64,000 bases of DNA. Origin: JAXLWB01 sp046328715. GTDB lineage: Bacteria; Chloroflexota; Anaerolineae; Caldilineales; Caldilineaceae. Shown one piece after another: positions 49,664 through 57,421 of this stretch; position 1 is the first letter of the stretch; each line of letters starts with the position of its first letter. The stretch is taken from positions 1-64,000 of the forward strand of contig JAXLWB010000043.1 in NCBI GenBank assembly GCA_046328715.1, given 5' to 3'. A program made the translations under genes and the position numbers. The notes under the pieces were generated by a model that had not been told where the DNA came from, did no database searches, and saw only the letters and a list, made by a program, of their open reading frames with translations.

Positions 49664-51391
49664 CTATTCGTGTAACAACGAAGTCAAGGCAGCGAGGCTG
49701 GCCACAGGATCATCGCCCAGGTGGATACGAATGACATTGCGCTGGTGGTTGACCAAAAGCCGCCAGTTGACCAACGCTTCAATCTGGGTCAGCTGATCAA
49801 AACTGAGCGAGGAGTGAGCAGGATCAAGCGCGTCGGGAATGGGGGCGTCGACCAGGCTGTTGGCGGTGAATTGGATAAAGTAACCCTTGCCGCTATCTTC
49901 CAAATGTAAACCAGCAGTTGAGTGGAGTAAATGAGGACCATAGTCAATGTTTGTGGCTAACTGCGTTCGCCGCTGGATCTGCGTCCGCAAACGATGCAGT
50001 TCGTCGTCGATCTCTGGCGTTGGTGCCAGGAAAGCCAATAGCGCAAAATAGGAGTTTCCCGTTTGCGAACTGCTCTGCGCCACCGCCGCATTGAGAAAAG
50101 CGCCAATCGTCTCCTCAAAGTCACTTTTCTCTTCCGCCGCTGCCGAAGGGTTTGGCGTCGTGAGTAAGGTCATTCCGTCAGATTCAGCCAGCGGCTGCGG
50201 ATCGATCGCCTCACTTGTAGTTTGGCCCGAGCCGGTTAGGGCTAGCACGGCGGCTTTGGTTGCATACAATTTGGGGAATTCGCACGGGTTCACGCCAAGC
50301 AAGTAACTGGCCACGCTGGCTGCCATCTGCCAGCGGAAAAACTCTGCGCCCAGATCATTGAGGAATGTAATATCAAACTGTAGCACCGTCTGACCTGCCT
50401 CTCGCAACTGCTCGACCGCAGTGTCAAGCGCACTGTCACCAACCATGCGCAGGTAGACAAAGATGCGGTCCTGGCGGTAGTAGCGCGGCTTGAGCAATGC
50501 TTCCCCTTCGACAGGGACGATCCCAACTCCGTTTTTCCCGGTACTGGTGGCGATCAACTGCTCCAGCCAAATCCCCAAATCACCCAAGGCGGCAGATGCG
50601 ATGAATGTGAGTTTGTCCCGCCCAGCAAGTGCTAGTGCTCCCAAGACGGCACCCAACCACGCTGATTGATCATCAACCCCCAGGCGACGAGCCTCTGCGG
50701 CAGCGCGGCTGCCGCTTTGTAGCAATTTAATCACATCGATTCCAGCCAGCGCCGCAGGTACCATGCCAAAATAGGAAAGCGCTGAGAAGACGCCCACAAC
50801 TTCAGGATTGTCAATTAAGATGGAACGAAAGCCATGGCTGCGAGCGAAGCTTTCACTTTCCGTATCACGATCCGTAATCGCGATAAAGTGGGAGCCAGCC
50901 TGGTCTTCTCCTACACTACCGACCATCCATTGATAAAAGTATTGGAGGAGGGCCATCGTCTCGACTGTCTGGCCCGATTTGGTGCAGAGAATGAAGAGAG
51001 TCCGTTGAGGCTCAAGCTGTTCGGCAACGCTTAGGACGGCGCTAGGGACAGTGGTGTTGAGAATGGTCAGGTCCAAATAATCGACCTTTACGCCAAAAAT
51101 CGTTCGCAACACAACCGATGTCGTGCTTGCTCCGCCCATACCCAAGAGGACCGCCTGGGTGAGGCCAGCTTCTCGAATTTCGATAACCAACTTTTTGATG
51201 CGCTCAATCTCGGCCAGCGTCTCGTCCATGATGGTGAGCCAGCCAAAGGCTGGTTTGGTGGTCGAATGTTGCCAGAGCGTTTCATCGCGTTGCCAAATGC
51301 GCTCAATTACCCGCTGGCTGCGCAGTTTCTCGAGCGCAGCCTCAATCGAACCATGATAGACACGTAGGTCGGTGGGTGGCGATAAATGCAT
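49664..51391 (-). CDS. pgi: Glucose-6-phosphate isomerase, C-terminal type of transaldolase/Pgi fusions
   Basis: Isomerase of 575 residues that interconverts glucose 6-phosphate and fructose 6-phosphate. Two SIS-type sugar-phosphate domains are seen: LLGMGGASTTS and CTKSGQTVET in the first, EVVGVFSALSYFGMVPAAL as the hinge, and FRWQMAASVASYLLGVNPC further on. This arrangement matches the Pgi half of bifunctional transaldolase/Pgi proteins; the transaldolase half is absent here. AAGGAGAT stands eight bases before the ATG. A hairpin (51504-51565) lies upstream, and a free CBM48 gene follows that on the same strand. Confidence 0.88.
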   Translation of the reverse strand: MHLSPPTDLRVYHGSIEAALEKLRSQRVIERIWQRDETLWQHSTTKPAFGWLTIMDETLAEIERIKKLVIEIREAGLTQAVLLGMGGASTTSVVLRTIFGVKVDYLDLTILNTTVPSAVLSVAEQLEPQRTLFILCTKSGQTVETMALLQYFYQWMVGSVGEDQAGSHFIAITDRDTESESFARSHGFRSILIDNPEVVGVFSALSYFGMVPAALAGIDVIKLLQSGSRAAAEARRLGVDDQSAWLGAVLGALALAGRDKLTFIASAALGDLGIWLEQLIATSTGKNGVGIVPVEGEALLKPRYYRQDRIFVYLRMVGDSALDTAVEQLREAGQTVLQFDITFLNDLGAEFFRWQMAASVASYLLGVNPCEFPKLYATKAAVLALTGSGQTTSEAIDPQPLAESDGMTLLTTPNPSAAAEEKSDFEETIGAFLNAAVAQSSSQTGNSYFALLAFLAPTPEIDDELHRLRTQIQRRTQLATNIDYGPHLLHSTAGLHLEDSGKGYFIQFTANSLVDAPIPDALDPAHSSLSFDQLTQIEALVNWRLLVNHQRNVIRIHLGDDPVASLAALTSLLHE

Positions 51392-51503
51392 GGGGTATCT
51401 CCTTCACCGGTACAGGCTTCCTTTTGTAAACATAGCATATCATGTTTTTTTGATCTATGGAAAGAGGCTTTGCGGCAGTCGTACAAGTTTCCGCTAATGA
51501 CAG

Positions 51504-51565
51504 CAAACGAGCCGTTAACATAACCGCGATTCTACTGCCTCACGGTTGTGCTAACGGCTCGTTTG
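51504..51565 (-). terminator. 23-bp imperfect hairpin after the CBM48 gene
   Basis: Arms 51504-51526 and 51543-51565 pair at 21 of 23 positions around 16 bases. The stem contains AACGAGCCGTTA on one side. It lies 56 bases downstream of the CBM48 stop and upstream of the isomerase start on the minus strand. Confidence 0.7.
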
Positions 51566-51620
51566 GACTTTCGATTAACGAATTTGAGTGCTATCGAGTC
51601 ATCGTCAATCTAGAAATCGC

Positions 51621-51911
51621 CTAGACATTGATGATCGAGTTAGGATCGCCAGCTTCGCCCTTCTCGTAGGTGTCGGCTGCCTCGTCATTAAACCAGATGC
51701 CTTCAGCGCTGCGATAGCGAAAACGGATCTTCTGATTGGGGTCTACGGTGACGGTTGCGCTGGCAGTGCCGTTGGTGCGCTTGAGCAGCTTGGTCGCGCT
51801 GGGGTCCCAACTATTGAAGTCACCGAGGACAAAGACTGGTGCCTGCTCGCTATATTGTTGAACAAAAGTTAATTTGATCTTGCCATCTTTGGTTTTTTCT
51901 CGCTTGATCAT
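51621..51911 (-). CDS. Free-standing CBM48/isoamylase N-terminal-like domain
   Basis: A 96-residue protein that is a single glycogen-binding-type beta sandwich. Family residues are FVLGDFNSWDPSATKL and the closing FRYRSAEGIWFNDEAADTY; Trp and Asn in FNSWDP contact alpha-glucan in known members. Single-domain proteins of this type occur in Chloroflexota and cyanobacteria and may target partners to glycogen. The N-terminus is Lys-rich. The neighbouring Pgi gene makes a link with storage polysaccharide plausible. Confidence 0.9.
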   Translation of the reverse strand: MIKREKTKDGKIKLTFVQQYSEQAPVFVLGDFNSWDPSATKLLKRTNGTASATVTVDPNQKIRFRYRSAEGIWFNDEAADTYEKGEAGDPNSIINV

Positions 51912-52213
51912 GGTCGATCTCCTTCAGTTGAACATTACAAGATCTGGCCACATACGCGCCGGTTCAGACCATCCAAACTTGCCCCAATGGCTCAGTGCGC
52001 TGCGTGCCTTGAATCATAAACAATGAACAAATTTCTTGTGTCAGATAAGTCGGTTGTGCAACCGTTTGCATAACCTCGGCAATCCTACCAAAGGTTACAG
52101 TTCGCTGCAAATGTCAAGTTGCTTCGATCTACACTTTTTGATAAAGTGAAAGTACCTTATCTGCTCTACCGTTTGATTCTGCTATCATTTAAGTCAATTA
52201 CAGCCAACGAAAT
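51912..52213. other. Divergent intergenic region, CBM48 and amine oxidase genes
   Basis: This 302-base gap contains the promoters of both flanking genes. The only structure I see is CACTTT..AAAGTG at 52132-52148, a short palindrome about 70 bases before the amine oxidase start. No gene is apparent. Confidence 0.5.
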
Positions 52214-53587
52214 ATGAACTCCATGCATCACTGGTCACTCACAGGCCGCCTAGAAACAGAAAATGCCAAAGCACCTTCGATTCTTGTGATCGGGGCAGGA
52301 ATGGCGGGTTTAGCCGCAGCCCGTATGTTGCACGACTCTGGATTTGATGTCACGATCATTGAAGCGCGCGATCGTATCGGTGGGCGACTCTGGACAAGCC
52401 AGCAACTCGGTGCCTATACCGACCTCGGTGCAAGTTGGATTCATGGTGCGGATCACAATCCGTTGAGCAACTGGTGTGATCGTTTGGGGATTGAAACTGT
52501 AATCACACCAAGTGATAAGCGCCATTTTGCTGTGCAAAATCGTCTGGTCGAGTGGGAAGAGTTAAACAATCTTGCCACCGCTGGGCTCGCCTCAGTCGAT
52601 CAGCGTCTACAGGGGAAGGCTGCACCGCACACCATCGCCGAGTTGGTTGAGCCGCTGTTGCAGGACCCAACGCTGCCCTTGTTGGATCGGCAACTGCTGG
52701 CGTGGATGACAGGGTTGGCCGAAGGTGTACAAGCGGGATTGGCTGAAGATCTCGATGTGCGTTGGTGGCAACCCAAGGAACTTACCATCGTCAATGCCAT
52801 GCCCCTTGGCGGCTATCGTCGCCTGGTGGAAGAGGTGGCGCAAGGCGTCAACGTTCGGCTGAACTCCCCGGTCAGCAAAATTGAGCTGCTGGAAGATGGC
52901 GTGCTCGTCCATTGTGGCGAACAGAGCGAACGGGCCGACTATGGGGTGATTACCGTGCCGGTTGGCGTGTTACAGGCAGGCCAGATCGAGTTTTCCCCGC
53001 CGCTACCTGCAGCAAAACAAGCCGCTATCCAGCAGATCGGTTTTGGCGGTGGTGTATTGAACAAGATCTTCATCCGTTTCCCCTATCGTTTCTGGCCCGA
53101 CCTCCAGGATCGCTTTATTGCGCTGCCTGCCCGTGTCGAAGAACGCGGACTCTTTGCCAACTGGATCAACACCGAACCCCTGCACGGTCAACCGATCCTG
53201 CTCAGCTTTAGCACCGGTGCGAATGGTGCCCAAATTGATCGAACGAGCAGCGACGCTGAGGTCTATGCTGAGGCGATGAAGAGTCTGCGCCGCATCTTTG
53301 GCGAGGAGATTCCAGAGGCAGAAGCCTATGTTGTCACGCGCTGGCTAAGCGATCCTTGGTCACGCGGCAGCTACTCATATGCACGTGTCGGCGTTGACGA
53401 TGTTGCAGCACGCGCTGCCTACGCTGCCCCAGTTGCCGACCGCCTCTTCTTCGCAGGCGAGGCAACTGATCCAGATGAATTTGGTACCGTTCATGCCGCA
53501 CTTCTCTCTGGCGAACAGGCCGCCTGCGCCGTTTATAAGCTTGCTACCGGTCAGGAAGCGGATGTGAGTCACCTTCCTTACGCATGA
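52214..53587 (+). CDS. Flavin-containing amine oxidase family protein
   Basis: FAD-dependent oxidase of 457 residues, of the monoamine/polyamine oxidase family. The dinucleotide loop VIGAGMAGLAAARML is at residues 26-40, followed by IIEARDRIGGRLWT and LGASWIHG. The C-terminal FAD motif is RLFFAGEATDPDEFGTVHAA. No signal peptide is visible, so it should be cytoplasmic. Such enzymes oxidise amines or amino acids to imines with release of peroxide. It is followed by a separate PQQ-type dehydrogenase gene with its own structured leader. The substrate is not known. Confidence 0.93.
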   Translation: MNSMHHWSLTGRLETENAKAPSILVIGAGMAGLAAARMLHDSGFDVTIIEARDRIGGRLWTSQQLGAYTDLGASWIHGADHNPLSNWCDRLGIETVITPSDKRHFAVQNRLVEWEELNNLATAGLASVDQRLQGKAAPHTIAELVEPLLQDPTLPLLDRQLLAWMTGLAEGVQAGLAEDLDVRWWQPKELTIVNAMPLGGYRRLVEEVAQGVNVRLNSPVSKIELLEDGVLVHCGEQSERADYGVITVPVGVLQAGQIEFSPPLPAAKQAAIQQIGFGGGVLNKIFIRFPYRFWPDLQDRFIALPARVEERGLFANWINTEPLHGQPILLSFSTGANGAQIDRTSSDAEVYAEAMKSLRRIFGEEIPEAEAYVVTRWLSDPWSRGSYSYARVGVDDVAARAAYAAPVADRLFFAGEATDPDEFGTVHAALLSGEQAACAVYKLATGQEADVSHLPYA

Positions 53588-53684
53588 CAAGTCGGTTGAG
53601 CCGCCTCGCGCTTCATCTTGCAATCCTGTCATCCTGCCATCCTGTTAATTTGGTTCTACCTTTCAGGAATGCTACCTATAGTAC
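53588..53684. repeat. Gap with ATCCTGTC words after the amine oxidase gene
   Basis: Contains a single arm of tandem words (CAATCCTGTCATCCTGCCATC, at 53621-53645) like those at 47510-47538, but no matching opposite arm nearby. Confidence 0.5.
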
Positions 53685-53795
53685 TTTCCTCTCGAAGCTG
53701 GTAATTTTGTACGTGAAGAAGTTACGTAACTACCAGTGATGTGAAATGCACAAGCGCCAACTTGTCATTTTTCACCTGTCGAGAGGAAAAATAAT
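53685..53795 (+). promoter_or_regulatory. Candidate structured 5' leader (three-way junction) sequestering the ribosome site
   Basis: P1 pairs TTTCCTCTCGA (53685-53695) with TCGAGAGGAAA (53779-53789), 11 perfect pairs; the 3' strand contains the GAGAGG ribosome site of the next gene. Inside, P2 pairs CTGGTA (53698-53703) with TACCAG (53731-53736) and continues with TACGTGA (53710-53716) and TTACGTA (53722-53728, one G-T pair). P3 pairs GTGAAA (53741-53746) with TTTCAC (53770-53775) and ACAAG (53750-53754) with CTTGT (53761-53765), closing on CGCCAA. The shape is that of a riboswitch or other cis-regulatory RNA. No known class is recognised. Confidence 0.5.
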
Positions 53796-55241
53796 ATGCA
53801 AAAGCGTCTATCCTTCCCCTTGCTTCCCTCGCTCTGTACCCTAATCATGCTGAGTGCCTGTGCTGCTCCCCTGTTGCAAGGGCAGCAAGGCCAATCAACC
53901 TCTGCTCAGCCAACACCCGCCATCGATCTTCCGCCAACTGCGACCACGCAAGCAGCCGCCCAATCTACGCCGAGCCAGGGCGATGACGCTTCACTCTTAC
54001 CGACGGCCACCCCAACCGCAGAGGGTCAAGCGCCAGCCCAAACCGTTATAACCGCAACTGCTGCAAGCGAAGTACAGGCGCTTGCCGTTCCAGCCGAGGA
54101 CGAAGCGAGCAAGCAACTGAAGGTTCCCGCTGGCTTTGCGATCCGCATTTTTGCTCAGGACCTGAAAGACCCGCGCTTGATGGATGTGGGCGACGATGGC
54201 AGCCTCTATGTCGCCGAACGGGGTGCCAATTCGATTGTGCGTCTACCCGACGCCAATGGCGACGGCCTGGCCGACGAGCGACAGGTAGTGGCGCAGGGGC
54301 TAAATGAACCTCACAGTGTTGAGTGGTTTCAAAACTCGCTGATCGTAGCCGAGAATGATAAAGTTGAGCGCTTCACTGATACCAATGGTGATGGCGATAT
54401 GCTGGACGAGGGTGAACAGCAGGTGATTACGGAGCAAATTCCCACAGGCGGTGGCCATTCATCGCGTACAGCCCATGTCGGGCCGGATGGAAAGCTTTAT
54501 ACTGCCGCCGGATCTTCGACGAACAACAACCCTGAAAGCGATCCACGGCGTGCTGCGATCAGCCGCTTCAACCTGGATGGCACGGTTCCCGAGGATAATC
54601 CTTATGTAAATGACATCGATGAGCGACGCCATGTTGTCTGGGCAGAAGGGTTACGCAACAGCGTGGACTTTCTCTTCCTACCCGATGGCCGTCTGTGGGC
54701 CGACCATAATGGCAGTGACGATCTCGGCAACGATGTTCCACCCGAAGAGATTGTCATCCAGGTCGAAAAGGGCAAACATTATGGTTGGCCCTTCTGTTAC
54801 ACGCCTACCCTCGGTGCCACGCCTCCCAATACGCAGGAAGTACGCGACAAGCGGGTTAAAATGAGTGATGTCTTTACAAGTTGCGCACAAGCGACGCCTG
54901 CCCTCTTTACAGATCTTGCTCACCAGGCACCCCTCGGCATTGCCTATTACGATGTCATCGGCTTTCCGGAGGGCTATCGCAACAACCTCTTTGTCGCCTA
55001 TCACGGATCATGGAACAGCTCCACGCCACGTGACTGCAAAGTGCAGATGATCGTGGTACAGGATGGTCAACCGGTGGAGAGCCAACCCTTTGTCACAGGC
55101 TTCCGCAACAGTGATTCACAATCCTGCGCCGGGGCCTGGGGTCGACCCGCCGGCGTTGCCGTCAGCCCCAAGGGTGAACTTTTCATCAGTGACGATGAGA
55201 ATGGGAATATCTATCGAGTGGTGTATGTGGGAGTTGATTAG
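53796..55241 (+). CDS. PQQ-dependent sugar dehydrogenase-like lipoprotein
   Basis: Secreted oxidoreductase of 481 residues. The signal peptide ends in a lipobox with Cys22 (LSAC), followed by a tether of about 80 residues rich in Gln, Thr, Pro and Ala. The rest is a six-bladed propeller of the glucose/sorbosone dehydrogenase family: YVAERGANSIVRLPDANGDG near the start, GGGHSSRTAHVGPDGKLY, and GWPFCY and YHGSWN later on. Such enzymes oxidise sugars or aldoses outside the membrane with PQQ. The gene has a GAGAGG ribosome site that can be locked in a leader stem. No PQQ synthesis gene is nearby. Confidence 0.92.
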   Translation: MQKRLSFPLLPSLCTLIMLSACAAPLLQGQQGQSTSAQPTPAIDLPPTATTQAAAQSTPSQGDDASLLPTATPTAEGQAPAQTVITATAASEVQALAVPAEDEASKQLKVPAGFAIRIFAQDLKDPRLMDVGDDGSLYVAERGANSIVRLPDANGDGLADERQVVAQGLNEPHSVEWFQNSLIVAENDKVERFTDTNGDGDMLDEGEQQVITEQIPTGGGHSSRTAHVGPDGKLYTAAGSSTNNNPESDPRRAAISRFNLDGTVPEDNPYVNDIDERRHVVWAEGLRNSVDFLFLPDGRLWADHNGSDDLGNDVPPEEIVIQVEKGKHYGWPFCYTPTLGATPPNTQEVRDKRVKMSDVFTSCAQATPALFTDLAHQAPLGIAYYDVIGFPEGYRNNLFVAYHGSWNSSTPRDCKVQMIVVQDGQPVESQPFVTGFRNSDSQSCAGAWGRPAGVAVSPKGELFISDDENGNIYRVVYVGVD

Positions 55242-55243
55242 GA

Positions 55244-55310
55244 AGTAAGGCAGTGGACACAGTAAGACAGTGGGGCAGTTTTACACTAAACTGCTGTCCA
55301 CTGTCTACAG
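55244..55310. terminator. Inverted repeat of AAGACAGTGG words between convergent genes
   Basis: The left part (55244-55280) holds GTAAGGCAGTGG, AGTAAGACAGTGG and GGCAGTTT; the right part (55288-55312) reads AAACTGCTGTCCACTGTCTA, an imperfect complement. It lies between the stops of the PQQ-type and permease genes and can act on both strands. Confidence 0.75.
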
Positions 55311-55325
55311 TCCCTTGATAGGAAT

Positions 55326-56252
55326 TTAGTCGCCAATTTCAGCGACGGCGACTTTCTTGACCTTGCGGTCGACCATTTCGTCGCCCACCTGCAAATGGTG
55401 CGTCTCCAATTTGGGGTTGAAGATGCGTTCAAGCCCGTTGCCCAAGTAGGTAAGGCCAAGCACGACCCAAATGATCGCCACGCCTGGGGCAACCAGTGCC
55501 CACCATGCTCCGGCACTCATGGCACCTCGGGTAAAGGCAAAGTTGAGCATCTGCCCCCAACTCAAGCGGGTTGGGTCGCCGAGGCCGAGAAAAGAGAGCG
55601 TACTTTCGTTGAGAATCGCCGCTGAGATCACCAGCACGCCATTGACCATCATTAGCGGGAAGACGAGCGGAAAGATGTGGCGACGAACTATGTAAAAATT
55701 GCCACCGCCAATCGCCCGCGCACGCTGCACAAACTTGCGCTCACGCACTGAAAGCGTCTGTGAACGTACAACTCGTGCGGTTCCTGTCCAACTCAGAATG
55801 CCCAGCACCAAGATCAGCAACCACAGACCTCGCCCCAGAATCGCAATCAGCACGATCATCAGTGGCAGGTCGGGAATCACAAGCAGAATATCGGTCAAAC
55901 TCATCAGGGCGATCTCAGTCTTGCCGCCGTAAAAGCCAGCCACCAGCCCCACTAGCCCACCGATCACCAGCGCAATAAACGAAGCGAAAAAGCCAACAAT
56001 CAATGAAACCCGCGCCCCATAGATCAGGTTGGTCAAAACATCCTTGCCCACATCATCCGTACCAAGCAGATGGTCAGCAGTTGGCGGGGCATAAATGAGG
56101 TCGAGGATATTGCCCTTGACCGGTGCATTCGGATCGTAGGGTGCAATGTATGGCGCAAAGATCGCCACCAGAACGGTCACGAGCAACATGCCCGCACCCA
56201 CCAACGCCGTCCGATTGCGAAGAAATGCTTGCCAAAAGCCAGTTTCAATCAT
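55326..56252 (-). CDS. Opp/Dpp-type ABC importer permease (DppC-like), second system
   Basis: Inner-membrane permease of 308 residues with the DppC-type LLGTDDVGKDVLTNLIYGAR and the EAA-like RARAIGGGNFYIVRRHIFPL. AGGG lies six bases before the ATG at 56252. The frame upstream of that (with LTDVRGSD) is a familiar product of non-coding intergenic sequence and is left out. It is the last gene of the second importer operon; no ATPase follows. It ends near a GTAAGACAGT-word hairpin shared with the convergent PQQ-type gene. Confidence 0.94.
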   Translation of the reverse strand: MIETGFWQAFLRNRTALVGAGMLLVTVLVAIFAPYIAPYDPNAPVKGNILDLIYAPPTADHLLGTDDVGKDVLTNLIYGARVSLIVGFFASFIALVIGGLVGLVAGFYGGKTEIALMSLTDILLVIPDLPLMIVLIAILGRGLWLLILVLGILSWTGTARVVRSQTLSVRERKFVQRARAIGGGNFYIVRRHIFPLVFPLMMVNGVLVISAAILNESTLSFLGLGDPTRLSWGQMLNFAFTRGAMSAGAWWALVAPGVAIIWVVLGLTYLGNGLERIFNPKLETHHLQVGDEMVDRKVKKVAVAEIGD

Positions 56253-56387
56253 ATCAACCCTGAAAATATCAGAACCCCGCACGTCAGTAAGGGGGCATTG
56301 CCTTTTACGACCGGCAGTCATGGGCAACTGCCTTGCAGAAATGAGAAGATGAGCTTCGTGGATTCATCCTGTCATCCCTTCATCTTG
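56253..56387. repeat. Gap with TGTCATCC words between the two permease genes
   Basis: The part next to the DppB-like stop holds ATCCTGTCATCCCTTCATC and CTTGTCATCTTGTCAC (56364-56398), with AGAAGATGAG upstream as a weak partner. GGCATTGCC and GGCAACTGCC lie in the middle. The words match those at 47510-47538 and 53621-53645. Confidence 0.6.
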
Positions 56388-57353
56388 TCATCTTGTCACT
56401 CTCACTCTAGGGTCGAGGTACACATACAACAGATCCGCCCCCAAGTTGGCAAAGATGACACTGAACGCCAACAGGAGAAACGCTCCTTGCAACACCGGGT
56501 AATCCTGCCGCTCGACCGCTGAGACAATCGCACCGCCAAGCCCTGGCCAGGAGAAGACAGTCTCGATCTCAATCGCTCCCGCCACGGTGAAGCCCAGGTT
56601 TAGGGCCACAATGGTTACAGTCGGCAACATGGCATTACGCAGGGCATGGTCGCGCAAAATTTGAAAGGAGGAAAGCCCCTTGGCCTTGGCAGTGAGGATA
56701 AAATCTTCGGAGAAGATTTCCAGCACGGCGCTGCGCATAAAAAGTGTATATTGCCCCGCATAGACCACGGTATAGGTAATGGTCGGTAGCAACAGATGTT
56801 TGCCGATATCCAGCCAGCGTTCCCAAAGCGAGGAGTAGGAGGCACCTGCTGTTAGTTTGCCTGCAATCGGCAACCCCAGATACGAAGTGCCGAGAAAGAG
56901 CAGAATCATGCCAAACCAAAAGGTCGGCATCGCCCACGCCACCAAACTCGAAAAGAGAATGCCATAATCGATGCTAGTGCGCGATCTCCAGGCCGCCAAC
57001 ACACCGAGCAAAATTCCAAATACGATCGAGAGTAACGTTCCCAAGCCAATCAGGAGCAAGGTGTTCCACAAATTTTCAGCCAAAATGGTTGCCACCGGGC
57101 GCTGTTGATGAAAACTGACACCGAGATCCCCTTGCAGCAAGTTGCGGACATAGAGGATAAATTGGGTGGATAATGGCTGATCCAACCCAAAGCGATGCTG
57201 TAACGCCTCGATCGCCTCTTTGGTGAGCCGTGGATCTTTAACCATGCGCGCTGGATCGCCGGGAAGAATACGAAAAAGAAAGAAGTTGAGCGTCACCACG
57301 AAGACAATCGTCAGCAGCGCCCAGCTTATTTTGCGTAGAAGAAAGAGGCTCAT
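56388..57353 (-). CDS. Opp/Dpp-type ABC importer permease (DppB-like), second system
   Basis: Inner-membrane permease of 321 residues. The first helix is WALLTIVFVVTLNFFLFRIL, followed by the DppB-type LPGDPARMV and, later, the EAA-like ILTAKAKGLSSFQILRDHAL. It is paired with the DppC-like protein. It starts 69 bases after the stop of the binding-protein gene, with a small hairpin between. Sequence differs clearly from the first system's DppB, so the two importers are not recent duplicates. Confidence 0.95.
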   Translation of the reverse strand: MSLFLLRKISWALLTIVFVVTLNFFLFRILPGDPARMVKDPRLTKEAIEALQHRFGLDQPLSTQFILYVRNLLQGDLGVSFHQQRPVATILAENLWNTLLLIGLGTLLSIVFGILLGVLAAWRSRTSIDYGILFSSLVAWAMPTFWFGMILLFLGTSYLGLPIAGKLTAGASYSSLWERWLDIGKHLLLPTITYTVVYAGQYTLFMRSAVLEIFSEDFILTAKAKGLSSFQILRDHALRNAMLPTVTIVALNLGFTVAGAIEIETVFSWPGLGGAIVSAVERQDYPVLQGAFLLLAFSVIFANLGADLLYVYLDPRVRVTR

Positions 57354-57367
57354 GAGCTAGGATGAAA

Positions 57368-57404
57368 GGAAGACAGGATGTATATGTTGATCTTCTTGTC
57401 TTCC
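57368..57404. repeat. Hairpin after the second family-5 binding-protein gene
   Basis: GGAAGACA (57368-57375) pairs with TGTCTTCC (57397-57404). It is 18 bases past the stop codon on the minus strand. The stem is shorter than at the other two binding-protein ends but in the same place. Confidence 0.55.
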
Positions 57405-57421
57405 AGTCTTTTTGTCTGTTT

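Noticed and set aside
56253..56327. N-terminal extension of the second DppC-like permease containing LTDVRGSD
   Set aside because: This peptide is a familiar translation of non-coding repeats in other genomes; an ATG with a ribosome site lies downstream at 56252.
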